Shown: positions 34,279 through 43,695, numbered from the stretch's first letter. The stretch: 64,000 nucleotides of DNA from CAYUNE01 sp964446115 (GCA_964446115.1 CAYUNE010000021.1:1-64000); one strand, 5' to 3'. Program-made: numbers and translations. Notes: generated from the sequence alone by a model not told the origin.

Positions 34279-35424
34279 ATGAAACAGGCAATGGGAAAAG
34301 TTGTGCTGGCAGTGGCGGCCCTGGCGCTGATGACCGTGGCCCAGGCAAGTGCCGGAACCATCAAGATCGGGGCCATCCTGGCGGAAACCGGGCCGGCCGG
34401 TTTCCTCGGCAAACCCGAGGTCAAGACCCTGCAGATGCTCACCGAGCAGATCAACGCCGCCGGCGGCATTGCCGGTAACAAGGTGGAAATGATCATCAAG
34501 GATTCGGGCGGCGCCAAGGAAAAGGCGGTCTCTTTCGCCAAGCAGCTCATCGAGGAGGAAAAGGTCTTCGCCATTCTCGGACCCACCCGCAGTGGTTCCA
34601 CCATGGCCATCAAGAATATCTGCGAGCAGGCAAAAACCATTCTGATCTCCTGCGCCTCGACCAAGAAGATCGTTGATCCGGTTGCCAAGTATGTCTTCAA
34701 GACTCCCCAGAACGACAGCCTGGCGGTGCGCAAGATCTTCGAAGAGATGCAGAAGCAGAAGATCGACAAGATCGCCGTGGTGGTCGGCGGCACCGGTTTC
34801 GGCAAGATGGGCAAGATGTTCATGAACAAGCTGGCCCCCGAGTACAAGATCACCATTCTGGCCAACGAGGTCTATTCGCCCAAGGCCACCGACCTTTCTG
34901 CCCTGGTCACCAAACTCATGGCCAATAAGGAGATCCAGGCCGTGGTCAACTGGTCCATCGTTCCGGCCCAGACGATCCTGGCCAAGAATATGCGTCAGGC
35001 GGGTTGGGATGCCAAGCTGTTCCAGAGCCATGGTTTCGGCAACATCAAGTATGTGGAGGCCGGCGGCAAGGCAATGGAGGGAATCATCTTTCCGGCCGGT
35101 CGGCTGCTGATCGCCGATACCCTGCCGGATAATCATCCCCAGAAAAAGGTGCTGACCAGCTACAAGAAGGCCTACGAGGAGAAGTACAAGGAGCCGGTGA
35201 GCACCTTCGGCGGCCATGCCTACGATGCCTTCATGATCCTCAAGACCGCCGTTGAAAAGGCGGGGGGGCCGGACAAGGAAAAGGTGCGGGCGGCCATCGA
35301 GACCCTGACCTTTGCCGGCACCGGCGGCGTCTTCAAGTTCTCGCCCGAGGACCACAGCGGTCTGAGCATCGATGCCTTTGAGATGATGACGGTCAAGGAC
35401 GGTAAATTCGTCAAATACCAGTGA
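34279..35424 (+). CDS. livK: Branched/aromatic amino acid ABC transporter, binding protein
   Basis: A 381-aa secreted protein. Signal peptide 1-26 (ending AQASA), then Leu/Ile/Val-type periplasmic binding fold starting GTIKIGAILAETGPAGFLGK, and LITEQ-like hinge regions. ATG 34279 follows AAGGAGGT by 6 bases. Ligand unknown; the IOR context suggests aromatic or branched amino acids or aryl acids. A terminator-like hairpin follows. Confidence 0.92.
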   Translation: MKQAMGKVVLAVAALALMTVAQASAGTIKIGAILAETGPAGFLGKPEVKTLQMLTEQINAAGGIAGNKVEMIIKDSGGAKEKAVSFAKQLIEEEKVFAILGPTRSGSTMAIKNICEQAKTILISCASTKKIVDPVAKYVFKTPQNDSLAVRKIFEEMQKQKIDKIAVVVGGTGFGKMGKMFMNKLAPEYKITILANEVYSPKATDLSALVTKLMANKEIQAVVNWSIVPAQTILAKNMRQAGWDAKLFQSHGFGNIKYVEAGGKAMEGIIFPAGRLLIADTLPDNHPQKKVLTSYKKAYEEKYKEPVSTFGGHAYDAFMILKTAVEKAGGPDKEKVRAAIETLTFAGTGGVFKFSPEDHSGLSIDAFEMMTVKDGKFVKYQ

Positions 35425-35445
35425 TCCGTCAACCATCGGCAACCG

Positions 35446-35479
35446 GGCGGATGAAACAGATGGTTCATCCGCCTTTTTT
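35446..35479 (+). terminator. Internal terminator between livK and livH
   Basis: Perfect 10-bp arms GGCGGATGAA / TTCATCCGCC with loop ACAGATGG, then TTTTTT. Its position after the binding-protein gene suggests partial termination. Confidence 0.85.
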
Positions 35480-35490
35480 ATGATCCATCC

Positions 35491-36381
35491 ATGACCATTG
35501 ATCTTTTTTTCCAGTATCTGCTGGCCGGTATCTCCTACGGGATTATTTACGGTATTGTCGCCGTCGGCTTCAACATAATCTACAACACCACCGGCATCAT
35601 CAACTTCGCCCAGGGCGAATTCGTCATGCTCGGCGGCATGATCGCCGTCTCCCTGACCGCGGTCCTGCCCCTGCCCCTGGCTGTCGCCGGCGCCGTACTC
35701 ATCACCATGGTCATCGGCGCGCTCATGGAGATTATCTTTATCCGCTGGCTGGACAATCCCTCGGTGTTGCGGATGATCATCATCACCATCGGGCTCTCCA
35801 TTCTCACCCGCGAGGCCGCCCTCCACATCTGGGGGGAGAATATCCGTTCACTGCCCTATTTTTACGGCGACGAACTGACCACCATCGAGATCGGTTCCGT
35901 GCGGGTGCCGCCGCAGATCCTCTGGGTCATCGGCATCTGCTCGGTCATGGTGGCCGGTCTGAGTCTTTTTTTCAAGATAACTCCCCTGGGACGCGAGATG
36001 CGGGCCTGTGCCGCCAACCGCACCGCCGCCACCCTCTGCGGCATCAACGCCCGCAACATGGTCACCTTCTCCTTCATGCTCAGTGCCGGTATCGGCGCTC
36101 TGGCCGGCTGCGTGATGTCTCCCATCACCTATACCCAGTACGATATCGGCACCGGCCTGGCCATCAAGGGATTCACCGTTGCCATTCTCGGCGGCCTGGG
36201 AAACTCCCTGGCCGCGGTGGCGGCGGGATTGCTGCTCGGAGTGATCGAGGCCTTCAGCATCACCGTGGTTCCCCTGGCCTTTCAGGATGCCATCGCCATC
36301 ACCATTCTGCTTATTATTCTCTTTCTCCGGCCCCACGGAATATTCGGTTCCAGTGAAGCCGCGGGGCTCAAGGAGTTCTGA
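35491..36381 (+). CDS. livH: Branched-chain amino acid ABC transporter permease LivH
   Basis: A 296-aa inner-membrane permease with about 8 TM segments; typical N terminus (YLLAGISYGIIYGIVAVGFN) and NRTAATLCGINARNMVTFSF EAA-like loop. The stop overlaps the livM start. Confidence 0.94.
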   Translation: MTIDLFFQYLLAGISYGIIYGIVAVGFNIIYNTTGIINFAQGEFVMLGGMIAVSLTAVLPLPLAVAGAVLITMVIGALMEIIFIRWLDNPSVLRMIIITIGLSILTREAALHIWGENIRSLPYFYGDELTTIEIGSVRVPPQILWVIGICSVMVAGLSLFFKITPLGREMRACAANRTAATLCGINARNMVTFSFMLSAGIGALAGCVMSPITYTQYDIGTGLAIKGFTVAILGGLGNSLAAVAAGLLLGVIEAFSITVVPLAFQDAIAITILLIILFLRPHGIFGSSEAAGLKEF

Positions 36382-37469
36382 TGAAGGCGCGCAGAAACGG
36401 TTCCATCGCTCTTCTCGTCGTCCTGGTGGTTGCCATCCAGCTGCTCACCGGGCTGACCGGCACCCGGTTCTACCTCACCCAGCTCACCATGTCCGCCTAC
36501 TATGCCCTGGTGATCATCGGCTTGTCGGTGGTCATGGGCTATGCCGGCCAGATATCTCTGGGACATGCCGGATTTTTCGCCATCGGCGGTTACCTGTCAG
36601 CGGCGCTCACCACCCGTAACCTCATCCCCTTCAGGGAGTTGGGCATCATCGGCATGCTGGACAAGATGGGGCTGCTCGCCAACGGACAGGATATGTACGG
36701 AGAGCAGCTTCTCACGGTGCAGCCCTGGGCCGCCTGTCTCCTTGCCCTGGCGCTCACCGTGCTCATCGCCTTCTTCATCGGTATCCCGGTGCTCAAGCTC
36801 AAGGGCCATTACCTGGCCATGGCCACCCTGGGATTCGGCACCATCATCCACCGCATCGTGCTGGCCACTCCCTATTTCGGCGAGGCGGACGGCATTTCCG
36901 ACGTCCCCGGCTTCGTCCTGCTGCCGGCCATGGCCGGAATCGGCCCACTCACGGTGAGTGGGGATTTCAGCGCCCGGGTCGCCAACTACTATATCGCCTG
37001 TTTTGTTCTGGTGGTCGGCATGGTGCTGCTGCTTAACCTTATTGATTCCCGCACCGGCCGCGCCCTGCGGGCGATCCACGGTTCCGAGGAGGCGGCCGCG
37101 GCCATGGGCGTGGACACCTCCCGGGCAAAGCTGTATGTCTTTGTCCTCAGCGCCGTGTATGCCGCCCTGGCCGGGGTGCTTCTCGTCCATTACAACGGCA
37201 GCATCGGCCCGGGGGAAGCCTCGGTGATGAAGTCGGTGCGCTATGTGGCCCTGGTGGCGGTGGGCGGCATGGCCAATCTCTGGGGGGCCCTGACCATGGG
37301 GATCGTGCTCACCTTTCTGTCCATGCGCGGCGTTTTCGGTTCGTATGACGATGCGGTGTTCGGCTTGATTCTTATTGGCATTATGCTCTTTGCGCCGGAG
37401 GGGATTTTGGGCATTCGGTTGAAATCGCTCGTCAGTCGTTTCCGCGACAGCAGCGGAGCGGAGGAGTAG
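36381..37469 (+). CDS. livM: Branched-chain amino acid ABC transporter permease LivM
   Basis: A 362-aa permease: motif VVMGYAGQISLGHAGFFAIG and cytoplasmic loop RAIHGSEEAAAAMGVDTSRAK. It overlaps livH by one base (A of ATG is the last base of TGA). An extra hydrophilic stretch at about 80-110 follows the second TM pair. Confidence 0.94.
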   Translation: MKARRNGSIALLVVLVVAIQLLTGLTGTRFYLTQLTMSAYYALVIIGLSVVMGYAGQISLGHAGFFAIGGYLSAALTTRNLIPFRELGIIGMLDKMGLLANGQDMYGEQLLTVQPWAACLLALALTVLIAFFIGIPVLKLKGHYLAMATLGFGTIIHRIVLATPYFGEADGISDVPGFVLLPAMAGIGPLTVSGDFSARVANYYIACFVLVVGMVLLLNLIDSRTGRALRAIHGSEEAAAAMGVDTSRAKLYVFVLSAVYAALAGVLLVHYNGSIGPGEASVMKSVRYVALVAVGGMANLWGALTMGIVLTFLSMRGVFGSYDDAVFGLILIGIMLFAPEGILGIRLKSLVSRFRDSSGAEE

Positions 37470-37475
37470 AAACAA

Positions 37476-38228
37476 ATGCTTGAGCTCAAGCGGGTCAACA
37501 GATACTTCGGCGGCTTGCACGCGGTCAGCGATGTGAGCTTCCGGGTTGCCGCCGGTTCCATCAAGGCGGTTATCGGCCCCAACGGCGCCGGCAAAACAAC
37601 CCTTTTCAACCTCATCGCCGGAACCCTGCCGCTTTCATCGGGCGTCATTTCCTTCCGGGGAGAGGAGATCCAGGGGTTGAAACCGCACCAGGTGGCGGCC
37701 CGGGGCATGTCACGGACCTTTCAGAACATCAAGCTGTTTCATGGCATGACCGCCCTGGAGAATGTTATGCTGGGTCGCCATGTGAGGAGCCGGGCCGGAT
37801 TTTGGGCCGGTATGCTGCATCTACCCGCCACCTGGAGCGAGGAGCGGGAGATCAGGAACCGGTCAATGGAGCTGCTGGAGCTGCTGGAGATCGCCGACTA
37901 CGCCGATGTCGAGGCCACCAGCCTGGCCTTCGGACAGCAGCGGGCCGTGGAAATGGCCCGGGCCCTGGCCACGGAACCTAAACTGCTGCTGCTGGATGAA
38001 CCGGCGGCGGGTCTCAACATCTATGAAACCGGGGAGGTGGGCCGGCTGATCAGCCGTATCCGGGAGATGGGAATCACCATTCTGCTGGTGGAGCATGACA
38101 TGTCGCTGGTCATGGATATCTCCGATGAGATCGTCGTGCTCAGTTTCGGGGAAAAGATCGCCGAGGACACTCCGAGGGCGATCCAGCAAAACAGCGAGGT
38201 CATCAGGGTGTATCTCGGTGAGGAGTAA
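37476..38228 (+). CDS. livG: Branched-chain amino acid ABC transporter ATPase LivG
   Basis: A 250-aa ATPase. Walker A GPNGAGKTT, signature region LAFGQQRAVEMARAL (a modified LSGGQ, typical of LivG), Walker B LLLLDEPAAGLN, and H-loop EHDMSLVM. Six bases after livM. Confidence 0.94.
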   Translation: MLELKRVNRYFGGLHAVSDVSFRVAAGSIKAVIGPNGAGKTTLFNLIAGTLPLSSGVISFRGEEIQGLKPHQVAARGMSRTFQNIKLFHGMTALENVMLGRHVRSRAGFWAGMLHLPATWSEEREIRNRSMELLELLEIADYADVEATSLAFGQQRAVEMARALATEPKLLLLDEPAAGLNIYETGEVGRLISRIREMGITILLVEHDMSLVMDISDEIVVLSFGEKIAEDTPRAIQQNSEVIRVYLGEE

Positions 38229-38258
38229 AGGCGGCGGACTTAAGCCGGATGGGAAAAT

Positions 38259-38984
38259 ATGCTGAAGATCAGAAATCTTGATTCCGGATACGGCAAGCTG
38301 CGGGTGCTCAAGCGGCTTTCCCTGCATGTCGATGCCGGCGAGATCGTCACCATCATCGGGGCAAACGGAGCGGGCAAGACCACGCTTCTCGGCACCATTG
38401 CCGGATTGTTGCGGCCCATGGTGGGTGAAATCAGGTTCCACGACCTGGACCTGGGCAGGCTGCCGGCGCAGAAAATCGTCAGCCACGGTATCTCGCTGGT
38501 GCCCGAGGGCAGGCAGGTATTCGCCACCATGAGTGTGGAGGAAAATCTCATCCTCGGCGGCTATGTGCTGCAGAAGAGGAAGGGCAAGCCGGCACTGCTG
38601 CGTGAACTGCAACATCAGTATGAGCTTTTTCCCGTGCTCCGCGAGCGCAAGGATCAGCTGGCGGGCACCCTGTCCGGCGGAGAACAGCAAATGCTGGCCA
38701 TGGGCCGGGCCCTGATGGCGGCGCCGCGCCTTATCATGATGGATGAGCCCTCCACCGGCCTGGCGCCGCTCATTGTCAAGGATATCTTCACGATTATTGT
38801 GCGGCTGCGTGACGAGGGCAACACCGTGTTGCTGGTGGAACAGAATGCCAGGGCGGCCCTGGCCATTGCCGACCGCGGCTATGTGCTGGAAACCGGGAAG
38901 ATCATTCTTCAGGGACCGGCCGAGGATCTGCTGGCAAACCGCGACGTGCAACGTGCCTATCTGGGGCGGGAAAAAATTCAATGA
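38259..38984 (+). CDS. livF: Branched-chain amino acid ABC transporter ATPase LivF
   Basis: A 241-aa ATPase. Walker A GANGAGKTT, signature LSGGEQQMLAMGRAL, Walker B LIMMDEPSTGLAP, and Q-loop VPEGRQVF. Second ATPase of the Liv importer. Confidence 0.94.
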   Translation: MLKIRNLDSGYGKLRVLKRLSLHVDAGEIVTIIGANGAGKTTLLGTIAGLLRPMVGEIRFHDLDLGRLPAQKIVSHGISLVPEGRQVFATMSVEENLILGGYVLQKRKGKPALLRELQHQYELFPVLRERKDQLAGTLSGGEQQMLAMGRALMAAPRLIMMDEPSTGLAPLIVKDIFTIIVRLRDEGNTVLLVEQNARAALAIADRGYVLETGKIILQGPAEDLLANRDVQRAYLGREKIQ

Positions 38985-39021
38985 GCGTTGGGAAAAGGAC
39001 CTTCACCCAGGGAGAGATATG

Positions 39022-40317
39022 ATGTGGGAACAGGAAAAAGAGTGTATGGCCAGGGAGGATTTGGAGCAGCTGCAGCTTGAACGGTTGCAGTCGACCCTCT
39101 ACCGGGTGGGCACCCACGTGCCCTTTTACAGCAAAAAGTTTGCCCAACTGCGTATCAACTACGACGATATCCGCAGTCTCGACGATATCCGCCGCCTGCC
39201 CCTGACCTGCAAGGAGGATTTACGCAACAACTATCCGTACGGCCTCTTTGCCGTTCCCCTCAGGGATGTGGTGCGCATTCACTCCTCTTCCGGAACCACC
39301 GGGCTGGCCACGGTGGTGGGATATACCGGGAACGACCTGAAAAACTGGGCCAACCTGGTGGCGCGTATCTTGACCGCCGCCGGTGTCACCAAGGATGATG
39401 TGATTCAGATCGCCTTTGGTTACGGTCTTTTTACCGGTGGTTTCGGACTCCATTACGGTGCCGAACGGCTGGGCGCCTCGGTGATTCCCATTTCCGCCGG
39501 CAACACCAGGCGGCAGATCCGGATCATGCAGGACTTCAAGACCACCGCCCTTGTCTGCACCCCAAGTTACGCCCTGGTCATCGCCGATACCATGATGGAG
39601 ATGGGCGTCAATCCCAACGGTCTTTCCCTGCGGTACGGTCTTTTCGGGGCCGAGCCCTGGTCCGAGGCCATGCGCCGTGAGATCCACGAAAAACTGGGGA
39701 TTATCGCCACCGACAACTACGGCCTTTCCGAGATTATGGGGCCGGGCGTGGCCGGTGAATGCCGGGAGTGCAATGGCCTGCATATCAACGAGGATCACTT
39801 TCTGGTGGAGATCCTCCACCCCGATACCCTGGAGCCGGTGGAACCCGGAGAGATCGGTGAGCTGGTGATCACCACCTTGACCAAGGAGGCCTTTCCCATG
39901 ATCCGTTACCGCACCCGGGATCTCACCCGCCTCATCACCGAGCCGTGCGGTTGCGGCCGCACCCTCTATCGCATACAGCGAATTATCGGCCGTTCCGACG
40001 ATATGTTGATCATCAAGGGCGTCAATGTCTTTCCCATCCAGATCGAAAAGGTACTCTTTGAAATCGAGGGCACCGAACCCCATTACCAGATTATCGTGGA
40101 CCGGAAGGATCATTCCGACCGGATCACCGTCCTGGTGGAGGTTAACGAATCGATTTTCTTCGATACCATGAAGAAGCAGCGGGCCATGGTGGACAAGATC
40201 AAAAACCGGCTGGCCACCGAACTGGGCATCAGCGTGAATGTCAAGTTGGTGGAGGAAAAAACCCTGGAGCGTACCCACGGCAAGAGTACCCGGGTGATCG
40301 ACAACCGACAGCTGTAG
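39022..40317 (+). CDS. paaK: Phenylacetate-CoA ligase-type enzyme (paralog 2)
   Basis: A 431-aa ligase closely resembling paralog 1 in layout: SSGTTGLATVVGYT, FGYGLFTGGFGLHYGAERLG, YRTRDLTRLI. Last gene of the operon. ATG 39022 lies 5 bases after GGAGAG; the ATG three bases earlier is also possible. Two ligases in one operon suggest different acid substrates or directions. Confidence 0.9.
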   Translation: MWEQEKECMAREDLEQLQLERLQSTLYRVGTHVPFYSKKFAQLRINYDDIRSLDDIRRLPLTCKEDLRNNYPYGLFAVPLRDVVRIHSSSGTTGLATVVGYTGNDLKNWANLVARILTAAGVTKDDVIQIAFGYGLFTGGFGLHYGAERLGASVIPISAGNTRRQIRIMQDFKTTALVCTPSYALVIADTMMEMGVNPNGLSLRYGLFGAEPWSEAMRREIHEKLGIIATDNYGLSEIMGPGVAGECRECNGLHINEDHFLVEILHPDTLEPVEPGEIGELVITTLTKEAFPMIRYRTRDLTRLITEPCGCGRTLYRIQRIIGRSDDMLIIKGVNVFPIQIEKVLFEIEGTEPHYQIIVDRKDHSDRITVLVEVNESIFFDTMKKQRAMVDKIKNRLATELGISVNVKLVEEKTLERTHGKSTRVIDNRQL

Positions 40318-40647
40318 CCGCCTTCCCAAACCGCTGCCGGCGGACACTTCCGGCAACATCATTGACTACTTGTGGTTCCACTGTGTGGTGGTCCGCCGTA
40401 CTTCCGTTTCCCTTTCTCTTTTTTCTCTTTTTTTATATCCCTCTGTGATGATTGGATATTTCCCCTTTGCGGCAAAATAACTCCTTCTGGTCCCGATATT
40501 GCTTTTGCCCCTTGGGTAAGAGCTGACGGCCCGGGATGTTACCGGCGGCCTCTTCCCCGGCAACCCTCGGATGAAAGGCGGCTGCGGAAGTATGGTTCCG
40601 GGAGCTCACCGGGCGAAAACAACAACTGAGAAAAAGGAGGAAGATCC
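40318..40647. other. Non-coding gap before YeiH-like gene
   Basis: Starts with pyrimidine-rich sequence (TTTCTCTTTTTTCTCTTTTT around 40412-40435), possibly a weak terminator region after the ligase. From about 40510 to 40620 it is GC-rich and can fold (CCGGGAGCTCACCGG). It matches no riboswitch I recognise. Confidence 0.4.
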
Positions 40648-42279
40648 ATGTCGTCACGAGCGCAGCAAAACATGCCCACCCTGATTCTGGGAGGTATCAT
40701 GTTGGCTTATGGATTAATCGCCAAAACCGGCGTTATGTTGCCGATACTCAAGTATCTGCACACCCATAAGTCGATGGAGTTACAGGTCACCATGGGGCTG
40801 ACCCTGGGAATTATCGGAATTGTCGCCGCCCTCATCAACATGATCCGTGAGCCGCAGGACACCATTCTCGACCGTTTCGTCCTGCAGCCCATCGGCGGGA
40901 TTCTGTTGCTCCTGCTCCTGGCCATGGCGGTGCGTTGGTACCTGGAACCCCTGGTCAAGATCATGAGCAAGGCCCTGCAGCCCGCCCTGGGGTTCAAGAT
41001 CTACAAGGTACTCAATCTCAACTACGTAGTCCTTGGTCTTTTGATCGGGGTCATCGTCACCAACACCTACGGTATCCCCAGGTTTGCGGCATCCGGTGTC
41101 AAGTGCGCCCGTTTCGTCCTCAAGATGGGGGTTATCATGCTCGGAGCCCGCTACAGTTTTGCCGAACTGGCCAAGCTTGGCGTCTACAGTGTCTGGCTCA
41201 TCGGCATTTTCGTCCTCGGTACGGTCTTTCTGGTCCTCTGGTTCGGTAACCTTTTCAAACAGCCGAAAACCATGACGGGGGTGTTGTCCGCCGGTATGGG
41301 AGTCTGCGGGGTCTCCGCCACCGTGGCCGTGGCCCCGGTGGTCAAGGCGCGGAGCGCGGAAATGGCCTATACCATCGGCACCATTCTCTCCTTCGGCATC
41401 ATCTGTATGTTCGTCTTCCCCACCATCGGCAAGATGGCGGGAATGAATCCGGTGCAGTTCGGCGCCTGGGCCGGCACCGGCATCCTCAACTCGGCCCAGG
41501 TTGCGGCCGCAGCCCTGGCATTCAACGCCGTTGATATCAAGACGCTCAAAGTTGCAGAAATATTCAACATTACCAGGGTTCTCTTTCTGCCCATCATCGT
41601 GCTCGTCCTTGCCACCTGGTTCGGCAAGGAGGCCGGCCAGAAACTGAGTTTCAAAACCGTGGTCATCGACAAGTTTCCCATCTTTATCCTCGGTTTTCTG
41701 CTGCTGTTCGCCATGTCTTCCATGGGGCTTTTTTCGCCGCCTTCCCACTACAAGGGCAAGTTCATCGATGTGAGCTACAACGACCGCAGCCAGATCACCA
41801 GCGAGGAATTCGAGGTGCTTGACAAGGCGCTCAAGGAGAACACCATAACCGGTCTGTCCGCAAGTCAGATGGAAGCCGTCCGCGACCTGCACCGGCAAAA
41901 GCAGATCGCCGGAAATTTCGACGAACGCAATGACAAAAAACTCTTCGATAAGGTGGGTCGGGCGCGTATGACCGAACTGGAGTCGATTCTGGCGGCTGCC
42001 AAGGCCAAAAAGATCCAACTGGCTGCGGATGTCAAACATGTGATCAAACATGCCGTCAAGCAGGTACACAAGAAGTCCAAGACCGTTTCCACCCTCACCG
42101 ACTGCATGATCTGGTTTTTTGCCTTCGGCCTGATCGGGCTCGGCATGCAGATCACCAAGAAGGCCATCTTTCAGGCCGGCGGCTGGCCACTGGTGATTGG
42201 AGGGATTTCGGGTATCATCAAGGCTACCCTCTCCTTCTTTGTGGTGCTCTGGCTGGTAAAGGATGTTGTGTTGAACTAG
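40648..42279 (+). CDS. YeiH-type putative sulfate/anion exporter with soluble insert
   Basis: A 543-aa inner-membrane protein of the YeiH/UPF0324 family, annotated elsewhere as putative sulfate exporter. About 10 TM segments; conserved MGVCGVSATVAVAPVVKAR and GAWAGTGILNSAQVAAAA regions. Family members are about 340-ish residues; the excess is mainly a charged helical insert at about 362-478 (Lys/Glu/Asp-rich) before the last two TMs, plus an N-terminal extension of two TMs. AAAAAGGAGGAAG precedes ATG. Confidence 0.87.
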   Translation: MSSRAQQNMPTLILGGIMLAYGLIAKTGVMLPILKYLHTHKSMELQVTMGLTLGIIGIVAALINMIREPQDTILDRFVLQPIGGILLLLLLAMAVRWYLEPLVKIMSKALQPALGFKIYKVLNLNYVVLGLLIGVIVTNTYGIPRFAASGVKCARFVLKMGVIMLGARYSFAELAKLGVYSVWLIGIFVLGTVFLVLWFGNLFKQPKTMTGVLSAGMGVCGVSATVAVAPVVKARSAEMAYTIGTILSFGIICMFVFPTIGKMAGMNPVQFGAWAGTGILNSAQVAAAALAFNAVDIKTLKVAEIFNITRVLFLPIIVLVLATWFGKEAGQKLSFKTVVIDKFPIFILGFLLLFAMSSMGLFSPPSHYKGKFIDVSYNDRSQITSEEFEVLDKALKENTITGLSASQMEAVRDLHRQKQIAGNFDERNDKKLFDKVGRARMTELESILAAAKAKKIQLAADVKHVIKHAVKQVHKKSKTVSTLTDCMIWFFAFGLIGLGMQITKKAIFQAGGWPLVIGGISGIIKATLSFFVVLWLVKDVVLN

Positions 42280-42303
42280 GAATTACTGATGGAGGATGAC
42301 GAT

Positions 42304-42507
42304 ATGTCGAAGGAAAAGAAAGCCCCTGAAACAACCCATGACGATAAAGACCGGGCCGGTATCGGTCCGGATGCCGATACCGAAAAACTGGAGGAAAGGG
42401 CGCTCTCGGTATTTTCCAGCGAGAGAAACGAGGATATCACCGCCCTGATCCTGTGCCTGATCACCACATTTCTGGTGCTGGCCTCCACCAAGTGGCATCT
42501 GTTCTAG
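42304..42507 (+). CDS. Small single-TM protein next to YeiH-like transporter
   Basis: A 67-aa protein: charged N-terminal half, then a C-terminal TM (about 47-62, ITALILCLITTFLVLAS) and short KWHLF tail. Not recognised. GGAGGATGACG before ATG 42304 supports this start; the ATG at 42289 overlaps the ribosome site. 24 bases after the transporter gene, so likely its partner subunit. Confidence 0.7.
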   Translation: MSKEKKAPETTHDDKDRAGIGPDADTEKLEERALSVFSSERNEDITALILCLITTFLVLASTKWHLF

Positions 42508-42548
42508 ATGCGTCGAGGGCGTCCGCCGCAGATCGGCGAGACGCAGGC

Positions 42549-42591
42549 GGCAGCCCGTAACCGCGGTTACGGGCTGCCGGCGTCTTTTTTT
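42549..42591 (+). terminator. Rho-independent terminator after small TM gene
   Basis: Perfect palindrome with 14-bp arms GGCAGCCCGTAACC / GGTTACGGGCTGCC and GC in between (42549-42578), then a seven-T run at 42585-42591. Confidence 0.92.
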
Positions 42592-42645
42592 CTGTTCCGC
42601 ATCAGCTGGAGTCGCCCCGTTTTTAATCATCACCCAAAAAAGCCC

Positions 42646-43128
42646 ATGTACGACCATATATTACTCTGCACCCACGGTTCGCCCGGTGCCCGCAAGGCGG
42701 AGGATTATGTCTTCGGAAAACTGCTCTCCCACGCGCCCGCTGCCGGGGTGACCGTTCTCACCATCATCGACCGGGACTGGACTCTGATGACCGGCGACGA
42801 CTGGCTCAACACCTCCCGTACCCGCAACACCTTTCTTGAATATGTGGATGATCAGCTGGGCCGCGAGATTGCCGCAGACTGGCAGCGCATCAGAAAGAGC
42901 CATTCCTCCGCCGCCGGTGCCAGGTTCATGAAGGTGGTGGGCCATATCGAGGAGACCATTGTTGCGGCCGCGCTTCAGGAAGAATGTGATCTCATCGTTG
43001 TCGGCGGTCGGCGGAACAAACCGCGCCGCCTGACCAGTGTCACCATGGAGCCCGGGCTTGCCGCAAGGCTCAGGAACGAGAAACTTCACCCCCTTTTACC
43101 CGTTCCGCTCCTGGTTGTCGGCGGCTGA
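42646..43128 (+). CDS. Universal stress protein family
   Basis: A 160-aa UspA-fold protein: N-terminal YDHILLCTHGSPGARKAEDY and ATP-site-like IVVGGRRNKPRRLTSVTMEPG near the end (a degenerate G-2x-G-9x-G(S/T)). Start at ATG 42646; upstream in-frame codons run through the terminator. Cotranscribed with the next gene (6 bases). Confidence 0.82.
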   Translation: MYDHILLCTHGSPGARKAEDYVFGKLLSHAPAAGVTVLTIIDRDWTLMTGDDWLNTSRTRNTFLEYVDDQLGREIAADWQRIRKSHSSAAGARFMKVVGHIEETIVAAALQEECDLIVVGGRRNKPRRLTSVTMEPGLAARLRNEKLHPLLPVPLLVVGG

Positions 43129-43134
43129 AATGTT

Positions 43135-43695
43135 ATGGAGCGAGAACCGCAAAAAAAAGGCCTCCGCGAGTATGACCTTGGCCTGACCAACAGCATCATC
43201 CTTGCCGATCTGCTGGATATTGAAAAACTCTTCCGCCTCAATCCGCACTGGTTCATCGATGAACTGGTGGAGGAGCACGGCGACTTCAGTGCCCGTCTCA
43301 GGGATTATGTCTCCGACCGGGAGTTCAGGCTCCGGGGCAGGTATTCCGCCGCCGCCGACCGTCTGCGGCTGGATTTCGAGGATGGACCGTTGCGCAGTCT
43401 CAGTCTGTTTTTTCGCGGCGGAAAACTCCACGGCACCCTTGAACTCCGGGACGCCGGAGCGGACGAGGAGTGCGAACACTATACGCTTCTCTGGTTGCGC
43501 GGCATCAGGGAATATCTGCGTCTCTACCGGGTGAACACCCCGGCAAGACGATTCTTCCGGTTTATCATGAACCGGATGGTGCTGCGCATGAATCCATCCC
43601 AGCGTAAGATCTGTCTGATGCTCATCAGGTTGACCCTGGTCGAGATCGTCGTCATCCTTGTTATTGTCGTTGGCTATGTTGTCTTTGTTCTGTAA
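43135..43695 (+). CDS. C-terminally anchored protein of unknown function
   Basis: A 186-aa protein not recognised. Residues 1-155 are soluble and charged; residues 160-184 form one hydrophobic helix (LTLVEIVVILVIVVGYVVFVL). Basic residues precede the helix (RRFFRFIMNRMVLR), so the bulk is probably cytoplasmic. It follows the Usp gene by 6 bases and may form a functional pair with it. Confidence 0.75.
   Translation: MEREPQKKGLREYDLGLTNSIILADLLDIEKLFRLNPHWFIDELVEEHGDFSARLRDYVSDREFRLRGRYSAAADRLRLDFEDGPLRSLSLFFRGGKLHGTLELRDAGADEECEHYTLLWLRGIREYLRLYRVNTPARRFFRFIMNRMVLRMNPSQRKICLMLIRLTLVEIVVILVIVVGYVVFVL

Noticed and set aside
38743..39021. Extension of the second paaK frame upstream into livF
   Set aside because: The added 90 codons are antiphase to livF catalytic motifs; ATG 39022 has its own ribosome site.
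40510..40647. GC-rich leader with GGCAACC and GATGAAAG, considered as a SAM-I, Moco or FMN riboswitch
   Set aside because: Conserved elements are in the wrong order or missing; only isolated words match.
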